Source: Paenibacillus cymbidii (lineage in GTDB: Bacteria; Bacillota; Bacilli; Paenibacillales; NBRC-103111). Taken from it: a DNA stretch of 64,000 nt. Made by a program: the position numbers and the translations under genes. The DNA lies in assembly GCF_004764705.1 (NCBI RefSeq), contig NZ_SHLX01000016.1:1-64000 (forward strand), written 5' to 3'. Below the pieces are notes generated by a model that searched no databases, had not been told where the DNA came from, and was given only the letters and a program-made list of their open reading frames with translations. Shown here piece after piece: positions 1 through 8,112 of this stretch; the first letter of the stretch is position 1; every line of letters begins with the position of its first letter.

Positions 1-37
1 AACCCCAACCCCGACCCCAACCAACAACTCTAACTGC

Positions 38-102
38 ATTAATGCACTTATACTCGTCCCAAACAGCTGATTGGGGCAGCTTACCTGCAGAAGTGCATTA
101 AT
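38..102. repeat. 12-bp inverted repeat in leading intergenic region
   Basis: ATTAATGCACTT at 38-49 is matched by its exact reverse complement AAGTGCATTAAT at 91-102, 41 bases apart. Nothing else is recognisable in 1-301: the open frames are short and no ribosome binding site or family resemblance was seen. Confidence 0.45.
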
Positions 103-301
103 TTCTTGGATTATTCCAGTAATTGGGTGGATTCAGCAGATTTTAAGGCATTTTTACACTTAAAAATATCGAACGAGTGTTTCAGGCTGCAGTTGAGAGT
201 ATTTTTGCGCTTAAGCTACTCTCTGCCTCCTGCCGAGGTGCCAGTTTTTCCGTGCCGGGGCGGTTTGTGCATGGCAAGGTCCCAGGCAGAACCCGGCAGG
301 C

Positions 302-495
302 GAAATAGCCCATGAAAAATGGCTTATTCGCCGCTTTTTGCATGCTTCAGTAGAAATAGCCAGCGAAAACACTGGCTATTGGGAGCCGATTGGCTCAAAA
401 TCGACCTTTTCAAAGAAATAGCCAGTGAAATCACTGGTTATTTTTCTTTGACTGACCTTTATAGTCGAAATAGGTCATTTAACATGGCTTATTTC
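302..495 (+). repeat. Four-hairpin palindromic repeat, copy A
   Basis: First of six related elements in the window. Modules lie at 302-328, 353-380, 414-443 and 466-495. Each has imperfectly complementary arms of the type AAATAGCC(A/C) and TGGCTATTT around a short A-rich centre. A linker (TCGACCTTTTCAAAG) before module 3 is shared with copies B and D. About 40 bases past module 4 is the word CAGAAGCAATTTG (534-546), echoed after copies B and D, so the repeat may really be about 240 bp. Copy A is more diverged than B and D. Confidence 0.85.
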
Positions 496-593
496 GTCTG
501 GGCAACCATTGCTGCGAGCTCGGGCCGCGCTGTCAGAAGCAATTTGTGCAAACGGTTCGATTGGGGAGGGACGACTCGGATGGGGCGGGCAGT

Positions 594-930
594 GGCGAAC
601 AGGCGGGGCAGCGCAGCAGGAAGAGCGGAACGTCAGGCCAGCGACGGTGGGCGGCCAGCGGCGAACAGGTGAGGTGACACAGCAGGAAGAGCGGAACGTC
701 AGGCCAGCGACGGTGGGCGGCCAGCGGCGAACAGGTGAGGTGACACAGCAGGAGGAGCGGAACGCCAGGCCAGCGACGGTTAGGCGGCCATTGGCGGACA
801 GGCGGGGCGGCACAGCACAGGAGGAGCGGAACGCGGGCCAGCTACGGTCGGGAGACCAAACGACGAACAGGCGGAGCTGCGCAGCAGGAGGCGCGGAGCG
901 CTGGGACAGCTACGGTCGTGAAACCGGGCG
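594..930. repeat. 66-69 bp tandem repeat, about five units
   Basis: A GC-rich unit containing GAGCGGAACG and CCAGCGACGG recurs at spacings of 66, 66, 69 and 67 bases (anchor positions 621, 687, 753, 822, 889). The first copies are nearly identical and the last two have drifted. Because 66 is a multiple of three, long open frames persist on both strands with 22-residue periodicity. Neither frame has a convincing ribosome binding site or known protein resemblance, so this is read as non-coding minisatellite DNA. Confidence 0.85.
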
Positions 931-1093
931 AGGCGCGCAAACGGTGCTGCGCAACAGCAAGCTCTTTCACGCCAGCCCCAGGGGCTCTCACGCGGAACAA
1001 GCGAAGGTTTTGCCCTCCCGCTGGAATCATTCGGCGCAGAAGGGGCAAACTACCATCCGTCAAAAACCAACAGGAAAAACCACAGAACCGGTA

Positions 1094-1122
1094 TTGACAT
1101 TTTGACGGAATGGGGGTATAAA
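1094..1122 (+). promoter_or_regulatory. Sigma-A type promoter of the first sugar operon
   Basis: TTGACA at 1094-1099 and TATAAA at 1117-1122 are separated by 17 bases, close to the ideal vegetative consensus. Transcription would start near 1129, about 100 bases before the binding-protein start codon. It is the only strong promoter seen ahead of the eleven-gene + strand run. Confidence 0.75.
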
Positions 1123-1149
1123 TAGGTTGTAAACGTCATCATACCACAT

Positions 1150-1163
1150 TGAAAGCGATTAAT
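1150..1163 (+). promoter_or_regulatory. Possible cre (CcpA) site
   Basis: TGAAAGCGATTAAT matches 12 of 14 positions of the Bacillus catabolite-responsive consensus TGWAANCGNTNWCA. It lies just downstream of the predicted transcription start, where CcpA binding would repress. That fits a sugar uptake operon. The last two bases deviate, so this is an inference from pattern only. Confidence 0.45.
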
Positions 1164-1228
1164 AATTGAGGGATCCGTCATATCGATGTGGGATTATTTG
1201 CGATTAGACCAATTGGGAGGTTATCGGA

Positions 1229-2593
1229 ATGAAGCAAGTGAAGAAACCGGCCGCAGTCGCCCTTGCGTTGACACTTGGCGCCGGCATGGTGCTGGCCGCC
1301 TGCGGAGACAAAGACAAGAACGGTGCCGCATCGCCTACTCCTTCGGCATCCGCCGGAGCATCCGCAAGTGCAAGCGTCGCGCCGAAAGAGAAGGTTGTGC
1401 TCGACTTCTGGACGTTCTGGGGCTCGGAAACGCGCCGTCCGCTCGTCGAAAAAATTATCGCCGACTTTAACGCGGCTCACCAAGGCCAGATCGAAGTCAA
1501 ACACACGTACTACCCGTTCGGCGACATCTGGACGAAGTCGCTGGCGCAAACGGCTGCCGGCAACCCGCCGGACGTCATCATCAACAGCATCGAAGAAACC
1601 GGCCTGCGCGCCGCGAAGAAACAGAACACGAACCTGGCGAAATACCTCGCCAAGGACCCGACCGTCAAAGATCGTTTCCGTCCGGACTTGTACAATACCG
1701 TGCTTTACAAAAACGAACCGTACGCGCTTCCGTTCACGACCGATACGCGCATGATGTTCTACAACAAGACGGCGTTCAAGGAAGCGGGGCTTGACCCGAA
1801 CAAATTCCCGACCACCTGGGACGAGCTGGAAGAAGTGGCGAAGAAGCTGGACGTCAAAGACGCCAACGGCAAATATTCGCGGATCGGGTACGCGCCGCAA
1901 TTTGCCGGATTCGACGCGAAAAGCATTGCCGTCAACTTCGACGGCGGCAAAGGTTTCCTCGACGACGCCTTCAAGTCGGCCGTCAACACCGCAGGCAAAA
2001 TCGCCGGCTTCGAATACGTGCTGCGCTACGTCGACCGGATCGGCCAGAAAAACTTGGACGAATTCAAAGCTACGTTCGGCAGCAAGGAAGCGAACCCGTT
2101 CATCGCCGGCAAAGTGGCGATCTGGCCGGACGCGGTAACGTTCCAGACGCAAATTCGCGACTACGGCAAAGGCTTGGACGTCGGCGTGGCGCCAATTCCG
2201 GAAACGAAAGCGGGTGCAGGCCACTGGAGCACGGGCGGCGGTTTCGTTGCCGAAATTCCGGCGGGCGCGAAGCATCCGGACGAGTCGTACGAATTTATTA
2301 AATATTTGACCGACGTGCAGGCGCAAACGTACTGGGCGAAAATGAACTACGACAACGTGGCGAACGTCAAAGCGTCGGGCGACGCCGAGTTGATCAAGGA
2401 TCCGGTGTACAAAGCTTCGGTCGACAATTTGAAAGACACGCGCGTTTACACTCGTCCGGCCGCTGCGGCGGATATGTTCAAGGTGATCGACCCGGCGAGC
2501 GACACGATTCTGGCGAAGAAGAAGTCGCCGAAGGACGCGCTCGACCAGGCGCAGAAAGAAGTTTCCGATCTGATCGCGCAAAACGGCGGTTAA
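1229..2593 (+). CDS. Sugar ABC transporter substrate-binding lipoprotein (family 1)
   Basis: Membrane-anchored receptor that would capture an oligosaccharide outside the cell and hand it to the two following permeases. The 454-residue product starts with a lysine-rich signal peptide and the lipobox LAAC (lipidated Cys25), then an Ala/Ser/Pro linker to about residue 55. The body has the family-1 solute-binding pattern, for example FWTFWGSETR near residue 63 and PWxxTDTRMMFYNK-like segments in the middle. Start chosen at ATG 1229 because GGGAGG lies at 1215-1220. It is the first gene of the operon and is followed by a stem-loop, a common arrangement that allows more receptor than permease. The ligand cannot be read from sequence; downstream enzymes suggest a mannose- or galactose-containing glycoside. 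Confidence 0.9.
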   Translation: MKQVKKPAAVALALTLGAGMVLAACGDKDKNGAASPTPSASAGASASASVAPKEKVVLDFWTFWGSETRRPLVEKIIADFNAAHQGQIEVKHTYYPFGDIWTKSLAQTAAGNPPDVIINSIEETGLRAAKKQNTNLAKYLAKDPTVKDRFRPDLYNTVLYKNEPYALPFTTDTRMMFYNKTAFKEAGLDPNKFPTTWDELEEVAKKLDVKDANGKYSRIGYAPQFAGFDAKSIAVNFDGGKGFLDDAFKSAVNTAGKIAGFEYVLRYVDRIGQKNLDEFKATFGSKEANPFIAGKVAIWPDAVTFQTQIRDYGKGLDVGVAPIPETKAGAGHWSTGGGFVAEIPAGAKHPDESYEFIKYLTDVQAQTYWAKMNYDNVANVKASGDAELIKDPVYKASVDNLKDTRVYTRPAAAADMFKVIDPASDTILAKKKSPKDALDQAQKEVSDLIAQNGG

Positions 2594-2613
2594 TCGAACA
2601 AAGGTTCACTCGT

Positions 2614-2638
2614 GGAGTGGCTGCTTGCCAGCCACTCC
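2614..2638 (+). terminator. Intra-operon stem-loop after binding-protein gene
   Basis: A perfect 10-bp hairpin: GGAGTGGCTG (2614-2623), a five-base loop, and CAGCCACTCC (2629-2638). It lacks a strong T-run, so partial termination or protection of the upstream mRNA is more likely than full termination. A TTG at 2625 in the loop would open the permease frame but is unlikely to be a start. Confidence 0.7.
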
Positions 2639-2705
2639 GCCTTGTTTGTCCGCATCGGAAAAGCAACCCGATGGCCATGCTGCATTTGGAAGGAAGGTGA
2701 ACCGG

Positions 2706-3683
2706 TTGTCCTTGAACGCAGATTCCGCAAATTCCGCCAGTCCCGTCAGTCCCGCCAATCCCGTCAAAAAACGCAAGTTGTCCCTGGAACGCAAGGAAGC
2801 CGTCTGGGGATTCGTGTTCGTATTGCCGTGGGTCGTCGGCTTTCTGGCGTTTACGTTTGGTCCGCTGCTGTTTTCGCTGTATACCAGCTTTACCAATTAC
2901 GACATCACATCGCAGATGGATTGGGTAGGCGTCCGCAACTACCGGAACATGTTTTTCCACGATTCGCTTTTTTGGAAATCGCTGAACAACACGCTGTATT
3001 ACGTCCTGTTTCATGTGCCTCTCAACACTGCCGCGGCGCTGCTGCTCGCCGTTGCGATGAACCAGAAAATGCCGGGGATGCGGATATTCCGAACCGTTTT
3101 TTATTTGCCTTCCATTTTGGCGGGCGTGGCGATTTTTTACTTGTGGATGATGCTGCTGAATCCCGGCACGGGCCTGGTCAACATGGCGCTCGGCTGGGTA
3201 GGCATCGAAGGGCCGGCCTGGATGGTCGACCCGAACTGGACGAAGCCCGCGGTCATTCTGATGAAGCTGTGGGGAGCCGGCGGCGGCATGCTGCTGTACC
3301 TGGCCGCGCTGCAAGGCGTGCCGGACCATCTGTACGAAGCGGCCGAAATCGACGGCGCCAGCCCGCTGCGGCGGTTCTGGCACGTTACGGTGCCGATGAT
3401 TACGCCGGTCATCTTCTTTGAGCTGGTGACCAACCTGATCGCCGCGTTCCAGATTTTCCAGGAAGGCTACGTTATGGTGCAGGACCAGAACACGCCGGGT
3501 TCGCCGATGAATTCGCTGTTGTTCTACAACCTGCACATGTTCCTGAAGGCGTTCAAATCGTTCCAGATGGGGTATGCGACGGCGATGGCCTGGTTCCTGT
3601 TCGTGGTGGTTATCATTCTGACGCTGATCAATATGGCGCTCTCCAAGCTATGGGTGCACTATGAAGGGGGAGACAACAAATGA
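2706..3683 (+). CDS. Carbohydrate ABC transporter permease, MalF/UgpA type
   Basis: Inner-membrane subunit of a CUT1-type sugar importer. About six hydrophobic segments are visible (the first around WGFVFVLPWVVGFLAF). Near the C-terminal third is the EAA loop EAAEIDGASPLRRFW, which docks the ATPase. I place the start at TTG 2706 because GGAAGGTG (2692-2699) lies six bases before it, giving 325 residues; an upstream TTG at 2625 sits inside a hairpin and has no ribosome binding site. The stop overlaps the next permease start (ATGA). No ATPase gene accompanies the operon, so a shared MsmX-like ATPase is presumed. Confidence 0.9.
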   Translation: MSLNADSANSASPVSPANPVKKRKLSLERKEAVWGFVFVLPWVVGFLAFTFGPLLFSLYTSFTNYDITSQMDWVGVRNYRNMFFHDSLFWKSLNNTLYYVLFHVPLNTAAALLLAVAMNQKMPGMRIFRTVFYLPSILAGVAIFYLWMMLLNPGTGLVNMALGWVGIEGPAWMVDPNWTKPAVILMKLWGAGGGMLLYLAALQGVPDHLYEAAEIDGASPLRRFWHVTVPMITPVIFFELVTNLIAAFQIFQEGYVMVQDQNTPGSPMNSLLFYNLHMFLKAFKSFQMGYATAMAWFLFVVVIILTLINMALSKLWVHYEGGDNK

Positions 3684-4552
3684 GCGCAAGCGCCGCATCT
3701 TCGGGCTATTTCCAGAGCCGGCGGGCGCGGAAGCGGATATCGAACCTGATCGTGATGCTCGTGCTGATCGGTTTCGGCCTCATTATTCTCGCTCCGTTCT
3801 GGTGGATGCTTTCGACGTCGCTCAAGTCGCTGCAGGAAATCATGACGTTCCCGCCGACCAAATACCCGCATACGCTGCACTTTGAAAATTACAAGCACGC
3901 CTGGGTGAACGGCAAATTCAGCCGCTATGCGCTCAATACGCTGTTTCTCGCCGCGGTCGGCGTTTGCTCCCACGTGCTGTCGAATACGTTCATTGCATAC
4001 GGGTTTGCCAAAATCAAATTTCCCGGGCGCAGCTTCCTGTTTTCGCTCATGCTGGCGACAATGATGATTCCCGGGTTCTGTACGCTGATTCCGCAGTATA
4101 TCATGTTCGCGAAAATCGGCTGGGTCGGCACGTATTTGCCGCTGACGATTCCGGGATTTTTCGGCAGCGCGTTCCAGATTTTTATGCTGCGGCAATTTTA
4201 TATGGGCATTCCGAAGGATTTGATTGAAGCGGCCAAAATCGACGGAGCCAATCACTTCTACATTTGGGCGCGCATCATGGTGCCGCTGTCCAAGCCGGCG
4301 GTCATCGTCATTGCGATTGCGACGTTCCAGGGCGCGTGGAACGATTTTCTCGGTCCGCTGCTGTACGTCAACAAGGAGTCGATGTTCAACATCCAGATCG
4401 GCTTGACCGCCTTCCGCAGCGCCGAGCTGACGCAGTGGAACTACCTGATGGCGGCTTCGCTGATCGCGCTGGCGCCGGTAATCGCGATGTTCTTCTTCTT
4501 CCAGCGCTATTTTATTGAAGGCATGAACATTTCCGCCGGCACCAAAGGGTGA
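3680..4552 (+). CDS. Carbohydrate ABC transporter permease, MalG/UgpE type
   Basis: Second membrane subunit of the importer, 290 residues, with six likely membrane spans and the EAA-loop signature EAAKIDGANHFYIW. The N-terminal span with the motif PFWWMLSTSLKS is typical of MalG-like permeases. It starts at ATG 3680, overlapping the preceding stop by four bases, with an AAGGGGGAGA ribosome binding site at 3664-3673, indicating translational coupling. It should form a heterodimer with the MalF-type subunit. The substrate is unknown. Confidence 0.9.
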   Translation: MSASAASSGYFQSRRARKRISNLIVMLVLIGFGLIILAPFWWMLSTSLKSLQEIMTFPPTKYPHTLHFENYKHAWVNGKFSRYALNTLFLAAVGVCSHVLSNTFIAYGFAKIKFPGRSFLFSLMLATMMIPGFCTLIPQYIMFAKIGWVGTYLPLTIPGFFGSAFQIFMLRQFYMGIPKDLIEAAKIDGANHFYIWARIMVPLSKPAVIVIAIATFQGAWNDFLGPLLYVNKESMFNIQIGLTAFRSAELTQWNYLMAASLIALAPVIAMFFFFQRYFIEGMNISAGTKG

Positions 4553-4580
4553 CGCCAAATACGGGGAGGAGAGAGAAACG

Positions 4581-6413
4581 ATGCGGATCGACGATCACAA
4601 TGGCGTGCCGGCGATTCAAGCCGAAAAGTACCGCCTGACGTTTCCTTCGGACCGGCCGTTCGTCATCGTGGCGGACGCGGGCGGAGCGACGATGCTGGAG
4701 TTGTTCGTGCCTTCCGGCATCCACACGCTGGCGGACCGGGACGATACGGTGGAAATACTCGGCGAGTGGACGTTCACGAAAGGCGACGACGGCAGCTGTT
4801 TGGCCGAAATTGAAGCGAAAAGCTCGATTTGGTCGCGCAAAACGTACCGGTTCCGCTGCACGCCGCACAAATTCACGTATGAAATGGCCGTTGCGGGCAA
4901 AGGCAACTTGGCCGAAGTCCATTATTTCGGCGGCTATTATTCCGGCCATGTGCGCTGGGGCTCCGGCTTTTTCTGGTCGGGCCAGCGTTTCAAGCGCGGC
5001 TTCAATCCCGAGCCGAACGGCCAGGAAATCAACGAATTCGCCCCGACCGGCGGCTCCGTCATCGACATGACCGGGGTGCCGCTCCCGGGCAAAGGCGACT
5101 GGTTTTTTACCCCGCCGCCGTTCTGTTTCGCCTTCGAAAGCGAAGCCGGCTGGGTCGGGATGGGCGTCGAAGCGAAGCCGAATCATAACCGGTTCACGGA
5201 ATATGCTTACCAGGCGCAGTTCGGTTTTCATCTGACGCTGTCGTATGAAGGCCACACGTCGGTCGACGGCGAATACGAGCTGCCGGCGATCGGCTTCGAT
5301 TTTGCCGATTCGCCTTACGGCGTGCTGGCGGCACACGTCGCTTCGCTGCGCGGGCAAGGGCTGGTGCCTACGTCAGTGCCACAGGCAAAACCCGCCTGGT
5401 GGACCGAACCGATTTTTTGCGGCTGGGGTTCGCAATGCTACGTTGCGTCGCTTGCGCAGGACCGTGCGCCGAAATACGCGCGGCAAGAGCTGTACGAATC
5501 GTTCATGGCGACGCTGGAAACGCACGGCGTCAAGCCGGGCATCGTGGTGCTGGACGACAAATGGCAGGCGAGCTACGGCGAAAATGTCGTCGACACGGAA
5601 AAGTGGCCCGATCTTCCCGGCTTCGTCCGCACCCGCCACGAAACGGGACAGAAGGTGCTGCTGTGGCTGAAGGCGTGGGACCCGGAAGGACTGCCGGCCG
5701 AGGAGTGCATTCGCAACGCGGCGGGACTGCCGATTGCGTTCGATCCGACCAATCCGGCGTTCGAACGGCGGCTGCGGGCGTCGGTCCGCCGGATGCTGTC
5801 GCCGGAAGGCTATGACGCGGACGGGTTCAAAATCGATTTTTCCGCCCGCATCCCAAGCGGCCCGGGCCTTGTCGCCAGCGGCGGCGAATGGGGGCTCGAG
5901 CTGATGCGCAAGTATTTGCGCGTGCTGTATGACGAGGCCAAACGGACGAAGCCGGATGCGCTGGTGATGTCGCATACGCCGCACCCGTATTTGGCGGACG
6001 GGCTCGACATGATCCGGCTGAACGATATCAACACCGGCAAAAACGTGATCGCGGCGATGACGCACCGCGCCAAGGTAGCCGCAATCGCCTGCCCGGACGC
6101 CATCATCGACACGGACAACTGGCCGATCACGAACCGCGCCGACTGGCGGGATTATATGCGGCTGCAGCCGGCACTGGGCGTTCCTTCTTTATACTACGTC
6201 AGCCATATCGATACGACGAAGGAGCCGCTGGAGGAAGCGGATTACGAGCTGATCCGCCGGACGTGGGAGCAGGCGCGCGCCGGCGGCGGCATAGGCAGTA
6301 TCGCCGAAGCGGCGAAAGCCGGTATCGGCGATGTGACGGCCGCTGCGTGCAGCGGCGCAAGGCAGGCGCCGGCCGCCGGCAAAGACGCGGCGAACGGAGC
6401 GTGGTGGGCATGA
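4581..6413 (+). CDS. Putative glycoside hydrolase, clan GH-D/GH31-like TIM barrel
   Basis: A 610-residue protein with no signal peptide, so probably cytoplasmic. The N-terminal half (to about 265) looks like the beta-sandwich that precedes the barrel in GH36/GH31-type enzymes. The barrel part contains a VVLDDKW strand and, at residues 414-419, DGFKIDF, which resembles the strand-4 segment that carries the catalytic nucleophile in alpha-galactosidase-like enzymes (Asp419 the candidate). A HETGQKVLLWLKAWDPEG segment fits the preceding strand. The last 45 residues are Ala/Gly-rich and probably disordered. It follows the permeases with a GGGGAGGAGAG ribosome binding site and its stop overlaps the next start. 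Likely cleaves the imported glycoside from the non-reducing end. The exact family is not certain. Confidence 0.65.
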   Translation: MRIDDHNGVPAIQAEKYRLTFPSDRPFVIVADAGGATMLELFVPSGIHTLADRDDTVEILGEWTFTKGDDGSCLAEIEAKSSIWSRKTYRFRCTPHKFTYEMAVAGKGNLAEVHYFGGYYSGHVRWGSGFFWSGQRFKRGFNPEPNGQEINEFAPTGGSVIDMTGVPLPGKGDWFFTPPPFCFAFESEAGWVGMGVEAKPNHNRFTEYAYQAQFGFHLTLSYEGHTSVDGEYELPAIGFDFADSPYGVLAAHVASLRGQGLVPTSVPQAKPAWWTEPIFCGWGSQCYVASLAQDRAPKYARQELYESFMATLETHGVKPGIVVLDDKWQASYGENVVDTEKWPDLPGFVRTRHETGQKVLLWLKAWDPEGLPAEECIRNAAGLPIAFDPTNPAFERRLRASVRRMLSPEGYDADGFKIDFSARIPSGPGLVASGGEWGLELMRKYLRVLYDEAKRTKPDALVMSHTPHPYLADGLDMIRLNDINTGKNVIAAMTHRAKVAAIACPDAIIDTDNWPITNRADWRDYMRLQPALGVPSLYYVSHIDTTKEPLEEADYELIRRTWEQARAGGGIGSIAEAAKAGIGDVTAAACSGARQAPAAGKDAANGAWWA

Positions 6414-7078
6414 GCGCAAGGAAAAAGCTGGCCATCCTGCATACGACGCCGGTGACGGTCGACCCGCTGAAGCGGCTTGCCGCCGAACTGCTTCCCGGCT
6501 GCGACGTCATCAACTTTGTGGATGACTCGATTCTGCCGCAGTTGGCCGCAAACGGCGGCGACATCGGCGCGGTCGAACCGCGGCTGGTGCAATATGCCAA
6601 GTTTGCCGCCGAGGCGGGCGCGGACGTCATTCTGAACGCCTGCTCGTCGGTCGGCGAGTTGGCGGCGAAGGAGCAGGCGGCCGTTGCCGTGCCGGTCGTG
6701 CGCATCGACGAAGCGATGGCGCGGGAGGCGGTGCGGATCGGCGCCCGCATCGGCGTCGCCGCCACGCTGCCGACGACGCTGGCGCCAACGCTGAAGCTGC
6801 TGCGCGAAACCGCGGCGCAGGCCGGGAAAGCAGCGGAGCTTGTGCCGCTGCTGGCGGAGGAAGCGTACCGGCTGCTGATCGCCGGCGATGCCGCCGGTCA
6901 CGATCGTACGCTGGCCGAAGCGCTGGAACGGCTGGCGGCGGACGTCGACGTTGTCGTGCTGGCGCAGGCGTCAATGGCCCGCGTGGTCGATACGCTGCCC
7001 GCGGCGCAGCGCGGCCGGTTCCTGTCCAGCCCGCGGCTCGGCATGTTAAGCGTCAAAGCGGTGCTTGACCGGACGTAA
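6410..7078 (+). CDS. Asp/Glu/hydantoin racemase superfamily protein, second Cys absent
   Basis: 222 residues with the two-domain racemase-fold pattern. The first catalytic-cysteine loop is present (ILNACSSVGE, near residue 84) and the IGVAATLPTT segment typical of the family follows. The place where two-base racemases have their second cysteine reads VVLAQASMARV, so Cys appears replaced. That argues against simple racemisation and for a one-cysteine relative, such as the arylmalonate-decarboxylase/maleate-isomerase side of the superfamily. The start at ATG 6410 overlaps the preceding stop by four bases. Its job in the pathway is unknown; acting on a sugar-derived acid is an inference from context. 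Confidence 0.65.
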   Translation: MSARKKLAILHTTPVTVDPLKRLAAELLPGCDVINFVDDSILPQLAANGGDIGAVEPRLVQYAKFAAEAGADVILNACSSVGELAAKEQAAVAVPVVRIDEAMAREAVRIGARIGVAATLPTTLAPTLKLLRETAAQAGKAAELVPLLAEEAYRLLIAGDAAGHDRTLAEALERLAADVDVVVLAQASMARVVDTLPAAQRGRFLSSPRLGMLSVKAVLDRT

Positions 7079-7172
7079 GCGGCGCCTTGCGGCGGCCGTG
7101 GCCGCGTTACAATCATTTTTTACGGACTCATGTAGATAGATACCTTATTTTTAATCCTAGGAGTGGATCGCG

Positions 7173-8093
7173 ATGAGCTTGCTCAGCAAACCGCACAATG
7201 TTATCACCTTGAAAACGGCATCCGTCATGGCGGAGCGGGGCAAATACGCGATCGGTTCGTTTTCTCCCCGTTATACGCCGGTGATCCGGTCCGTGCTCAG
7301 AGCCGCGCAGCGGACGCAGTCGCCGTTCATTTGCCAAATTTCGCAGAAGGAGCTCGAGCGGTACGGCATTACGCCGGCGGAATTCGGCGCGGCCTTCTAC
7401 GAAATGATCGAAGCGGAACGCATCACCGTGCCGGCGGTGCTTCATCTGGACCATACGAAAGTGTTTTCGGTTATTGAGGAAGCGATTCAGGCGGGTTTTA
7501 CGTCCGTGATGATCGACGCGTCGGAGAAGCCGCTGGAGGAAAATATCCGCATTTCCAAAGAAGTCGCTGCTTACGCTCACGCCAAAGGCGTTTCCGTCGA
7601 GGCGGAGCTCGGCATGATCGGCACGACCGATTTCATCGAAACCGACAATGACGAGGAGCTGTACACCGACCCGCAGGAGGCGAAACGGTTCGTCGACGAA
7701 ACGGGCGTCGATTCGCTGGCGGTATCGGTCGGCACGGCGCATGGAGTGTATATGGTCAAGGAGCCGAAAATCGATTTTGTCCGGCTGGAGGCGATTCGCG
7801 CGCTGACGCCGGTTCATCTCGTGCTGCACGGCGGCTCCGGCGTGCCGGCCTGGATGATCGGGAAGGCGGTGCAGCTGCCCGGAGGCGGGATCAGCAAAGT
7901 GAACATCGCCACCGATCTCGAGCTGGCGCTGCTGGCGGCGCTCGGCCGCGAGGAGCGGCTGACGAACGCCGGGCTGAAGGCGCTGCCGCGCGAGCAGCTC
8001 GAAGCGGGTTTGACCGCCGTCGAAGCGACGGTCGCCGACAAGGTGACGAATTTCCTCGGCAGCGGCAGTCATGCGGCTGACTTCGCCATTTGA
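7173..8093 (+). CDS. Class II fructose/tagatose-bisphosphate aldolase family protein
   Basis: A 306-residue zinc aldolase of the FbaA/GatY/KbaY family, which splits a ketose bisphosphate into dihydroxyacetone phosphate and an aldehyde. Visible family motifs: HLDHTK (residues 91-96, with the catalytic Asp93 and zinc ligand His94), VEAELG, the GTAHGVY zinc-ligand loop and the LHGGSG phosphate loop. Start at ATG 7173 with AGGAG at 7159-7163. Set off from the upstream gene by 94 bases, the widest gap inside the operon. Substrate specificity is not determinable; a catabolic role for sugar phosphates released in this operon is inferred. Confidence 0.85.
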   Translation: MSLLSKPHNVITLKTASVMAERGKYAIGSFSPRYTPVIRSVLRAAQRTQSPFICQISQKELERYGITPAEFGAAFYEMIEAERITVPAVLHLDHTKVFSVIEEAIQAGFTSVMIDASEKPLEENIRISKEVAAYAHAKGVSVEAELGMIGTTDFIETDNDEELYTDPQEAKRFVDETGVDSLAVSVGTAHGVYMVKEPKIDFVRLEAIRALTPVHLVLHGGSGVPAWMIGKAVQLPGGGISKVNIATDLELALLAALGREERLTNAGLKALPREQLEAGLTAVEATVADKVTNFLGSGSHAADFAI

Positions 8094-8112
8094 ATGAAGG
8101 AGGCGAACGCGA

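Noticed and set aside
302..495. Reading the hairpin repeats as ordinary Rho-independent terminators
   Set aside because: Arms are AT-rich, no consistent T-run follows, and copies sit next to separate genuine terminators (for example at 15285-15326 and 41447-41483).
319..672. Short frames reading through repeat copies (also 15569-15979, and the 41614-42507 minus-strand frame reading from copy D)
   Set aside because: Peptides such as MAYS or CFVAYF arise from the palindromic modules themselves; no ribosome binding sites.
594..930. CRISPR array
   Set aside because: Whole 66-bp units are repeated without unique spacers, and there are no cas genes nearby.
509..1105. 198-residue frame through the 66-bp tandem repeat (and its minus-strand counterpart 475-813)
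   Set aside because: Open only because the period is a multiple of three; both strands are open and no start signal or family resemblance exists.
1178..2581. 467-residue minus-strand frame opposite the first binding protein
   Set aside because: Antisense to a lipoprotein with clear lipobox and start site; Arg/Phe/Val-rich without recognisable domain.
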